Source of the DNA: Rhizobiaceae bacterium
GTDB taxonomy: Bacteria > Pseudomonadota > Alphaproteobacteria > Rhizobiales > Rhizobiaceae
Reading direction: 5' to 3'
Length of the DNA: 6,730 bases
Assembly: GCA_021648425.1 (NCBI GenBank)
Contig: JAKISV010000147.1
Coordinates: forward strand, 1-6,730
The notes below the pieces were generated by a model. The model saw only the letters and a program-made list of their open reading frames with translations. It did not search any database and was not told the DNA's origin. The position numbers and the translations under genes were made by a program. Below, piece after piece: positions 5,433-6,730 of this stretch (the stretch's first letter is position 1; every line of letters begins with the position of its first letter).

Positions 5433-5795
5433 TTAGTACCAGGGCGAACGACATTGCTGTCTTGGGCCAACATAGGGTTGATAGCTGTTTGAATTTGCAT
5501 GGTAAGACCGCCACCGGTTAAAGCACCAGTTATAGTGCTGCTGGGGGAGACCCCTGTATATAGGTGGCGGTGGTGGTGGTGCCACATATACTGGCGGTGG
5601 TGCTACATATACCGGCGCGCGGCGGCGTTGGCTGTTAACAATTGCACCGCCAATGATGCCCCCGATAATGCCGCCGGCAATTGCGTGGCCGATTTTGTGC
5701 GTTGCCTGGGCTGGCGTTGTAGTGGTGAGCGTACCGCCAACCACCGCAACAGAAAGCACCGCAGCAGATGCGATATTTTTCATATTAAGTTTCAT
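5433..5795 (-). CDS. BA14K-family exported protein with glycine zipper and Pro-rich linker
   Basis: The 120-residue product has a signal peptide ending at A-Q-A (29-31). A glycine-zipper segment, G-G-I-I-G-G-I-I-G-G (41-50), follows and can insert in or pack against membranes. Then comes a linker with two P-V-Y-V-A-P-P-P units and a run of six prolines (61-80). The end is a compact domain: W-C (90-91), W-R-S-Y (95-98), Y-Q-P-Y-V-G-P-R (105-112) and C-R-S-P (115-118). That is the BA14K family signature, with Cys91 and Cys115 probably bonded. The founding member is an immunoreactive Brucella protein reported to have lectin-like activity; whether this one binds glycans is unknown. AGGAG six nt before the ATG at 5795 fixes the start. 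It appears monocistronic, with its own terminator. Confidence 0.88.
   Translation of the reverse strand: MKLNMKNIASAAVLSVAVVGGTLTTTTPAQATHKIGHAIAGGIIGGIIGGAIVNSQRRRAPVYVAPPPVYVAPPPPPPIYRGLPQQHYNWCFNRWRSYHANSNSYQPYVGPRQQCRSPWY
5575..5616 (-). repeat. 21-bp tandem repeat coding the Pro-rich linker
   Basis: Two adjacent 21-bp copies (5575-5595 and 5596-5616) differ at two positions, 5583/5604 and 5592/5613. They encode the repeated V-Y-V-A-P-P-P units of the BA14K-family protein. Being a multiple of three, gain or loss of a copy would change linker length without breaking the frame. Confidence 0.7.
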
Positions 5796-5801
5796 TTTTT
5801 T

Positions 5802-5806
5802 CTCCT
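5802..5806 (-). promoter_or_regulatory. Ribosome binding site AGGAG of the BA14K-family gene
   Basis: AGGAG on the minus strand, separated from the ATG at 5795 by six A/G bases, is the strongest Shine-Dalgarno sequence in the window. It settles the start at 5795 over the in-frame ATG four codons later and suggests high expression. Confidence 0.8.
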
Positions 5807-6232
5807 GTTAGCTTAAAAGCCATCCCGCAATTCGGTAAGCGAATAGAAAGGACAGATATTAAAACTGTGTTCAGCGCCCCGTAGTTTCAGCCTTCTTACA
5901 TAGAATTCATCAAAACCGCGCTGGTCAATAGAAATATGATTCGAAGATATTGCTTCTCAACCGGTAGTATAGACATATTCACTATCCAAGGCCAACTGAA
6001 AAATTAGTGAATTTTACCATAGTTAACCGGCTGCATCAGCTACAACAATTTGTCGATGAGGAGGTTGGCGAAATTGAGGCAGGAGATATTGTTGGGATTT
6101 TTGGTGTCATTTGCTGGTAACTATACGGGGATTTCGATCCAGGGCGGTTTGTGAATTGGGTTTCGCTGATCAGTTTTTTTTGCGATACTTGCGCTGTTAA
6201 ATACCAAACCAGTTCCAATGGGGATCGTTCAA
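5807..6232. other. Intergenic region between two divergent exported-protein genes
   Basis: This stretch of about 425 nt should hold the promoters for the BA14K-family gene (leftward) and the DUF1176-type gene (rightward). On the minus strand a tentative promoter is TTGACC (5928-5923), 17 bp, then TTCTAT (5905-5900), a moderate match that would leave a leader of about 100 nt. That leader contains a small inverted repeat, ATTCG/CGAAT (5830-5834 and 5840-5844). On the + strand a GTG at 6007 opens 37 codons to TAA at 6118-6120 with acidic composition and no family resemblance. A minus-strand ORF at 6036-6218 is Ser/Thr/Pro-rich and looks like antisense noise. I see no convincing gene. Confidence 0.5.
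5900..5928 (-). promoter_or_regulatory. Tentative sigma-70-type promoter for the BA14K-family gene
   Basis: TTGACC (5928-5923) matches five of six bases of the -35 consensus. At 17-bp spacing lies TTCTAT (5905-5900), which matches only three of six of the -10 consensus. Orientation and position suit the gene starting at 5795. The weak -10 box keeps this tentative. Confidence 0.25.
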
Positions 6233-6730
6233 ATGCCGAAATCTTCAGTAATCGTTTTTAGTGCTCTGATTATCTTTTTTGCTGCAATGAGCGCAGATGT
6301 GCGTGCCGGTCCTATAACAACATTTAAAGACTGGGATGTGAAATGCGGCAATACTCTGGTTTGCGACATGTATGCCAAAGTCGAATCCGGCGATATATTT
6401 GCACTGCGCAGGGGAACCGGCGCCAATGCCCCGTTAGAGCTTTTAATTGGGCTTGATTACACACGTGCAGAAGACAGCAAATTCAAGCTGGTTGTAAATG
6501 GGCAGGGGCAGGACAATCTTTTCGAGCTTGAAATCCCTGTCAGTTCTGGAAAATGGGAAGAGTATTTCTGGGCGTTTTCACTGGATAAATATCAGGACAA
6601 ACTGCTTCGCGCTCTAATTACCGGAAATAAGTTGATCCTTCAGGGAATTAAAGGTGAAGAGGAAGTCAGTTTGGAAATTTCACTTTCCGGGGTGATTGCC
6701 TCACTTTTGTATGTAGATGACTCTCAGGGC
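6233..6730 (+). CDS. DUF1176-type exported protein, 3' end outside the window
   Basis: The first 166 residues are present and the frame is still open at the right edge. A signal peptide covers about residues 1-25 (K near the start, hydrophobic core 6-18, cleavage near V-R-A). The mature part begins with F-K-D-W-D-V-K-C-G-N-T-L-V-C (31-44), matching the F-x-D-W-x-V-x-C-D-N-x-x-x-C opening of DUF1176 proteins, with Cys38 and Cys44 as the usual pair. The last visible residues, L-L-Y-V-D-D-S-Q-G (158-166), match the family's later L-x-x-D-D-x-Q-G-R block. Full-length members usually run well past this point, so about half is probably missing. The function of DUF1176 is not known; a periplasmic location is expected. 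An IalB-type protein shares the W-x-V-x-C opening and was considered, but the D-D-x-Q-G block favours DUF1176. The ATG at 6233 has GGGGA 8 nt upstream; an in-frame ATG at 6218 is less likely. Confidence 0.8.
   Translation, partial: MPKSSVIVFSALIIFFAAMSADVRAGPITTFKDWDVKCGNTLVCDMYAKVESGDIFALRRGTGANAPLELLIGLDYTRAEDSKFKLVVNGQGQDNLFELEIPVSSGKWEEYFWAFSLDKYQDKLLRALITGNKLILQGIKGEEEVSLEISLSGVIASLLYVDDSQG

Noticed and set aside
5499..5816. Plus-strand ORF of 105 codons opposite the BA14K-family gene
   Set aside because: Its Trp/Arg/Cys-rich composition is the antisense of proline- and glycine-rich codons; the minus-strand gene has a family match, a ribosome site and a terminator.
6036..6218. Minus-strand ORF of 60 codons between the divergent genes
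   Set aside because: It is Ser/Thr/Pro-rich low-complexity sequence with no ribosome site and overlaps the likely promoter region.

Overview
The window looks like an accessory stretch of a chromosome from an alphaproteobacterium, most likely of the order Hyphomicrobiales (Rhizobiales). The best clue is the gene at 5433-5795, whose C-terminus carries the W-C...W-R-S-Y...Y-x-G-P-R...C-R-S-P signature of the BA14K family, which is largely confined to that order. The DUF1176-type gene at the right edge, the YafK-type L,D-transpeptidase and the membrane-anchored winged-helix/TPR protein fit the same group. No genus can be named. The DNA is fairly AT-rich for the order, especially in the left 1.4 kb.

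Layout, left to right. 1-620 has no convincing gene. 621-1100 (+) encodes a small two-helix membrane protein resembling DUF3592. 1161-1306 (+) holds a decayed fragment of an EamA/DMT-type transporter. 1425-2441 (+) encodes a lipoprotein L,D-transpeptidase-fold enzyme with an intact catalytic Cys motif. 2442-2808 lies between convergent genes and is packed with inverted repeats, including a perfect 32-nt palindrome. 2809-4545 (-) encodes a transmembrane protein with an N-terminal putative DNA-binding domain, one membrane helix and periplasmic TolB-like and TPR parts. 4627-5271 (-) lies just upstream of it on the same strand and encodes a secreted TPR protein with a duplicated Cys/Trp motif; the 81-nt gap contains a 16-bp tandem repeat. 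5433-5795 (-) is the BA14K-family protein, with its own intrinsic terminator and a strong ribosome binding site. 6233-6730 (+) is the start of a DUF1176-type exported protein that runs off the window.

Every intact product is predicted to be exported, lipidated or membrane-inserted, so the shared theme is the cell envelope. The pair at 2809-5271 may form a small operon in which a secreted TPR protein and a membrane-spanning, putatively DNA-binding TPR protein work together; this is inference from order and architecture. I see no CRISPR array, insertion sequence, phage gene, tRNA or rRNA. The strongest candidates for something undescribed are the multi-hairpin region at 2455-2763 and the two-gene TPR unit with its 16-bp repeats.
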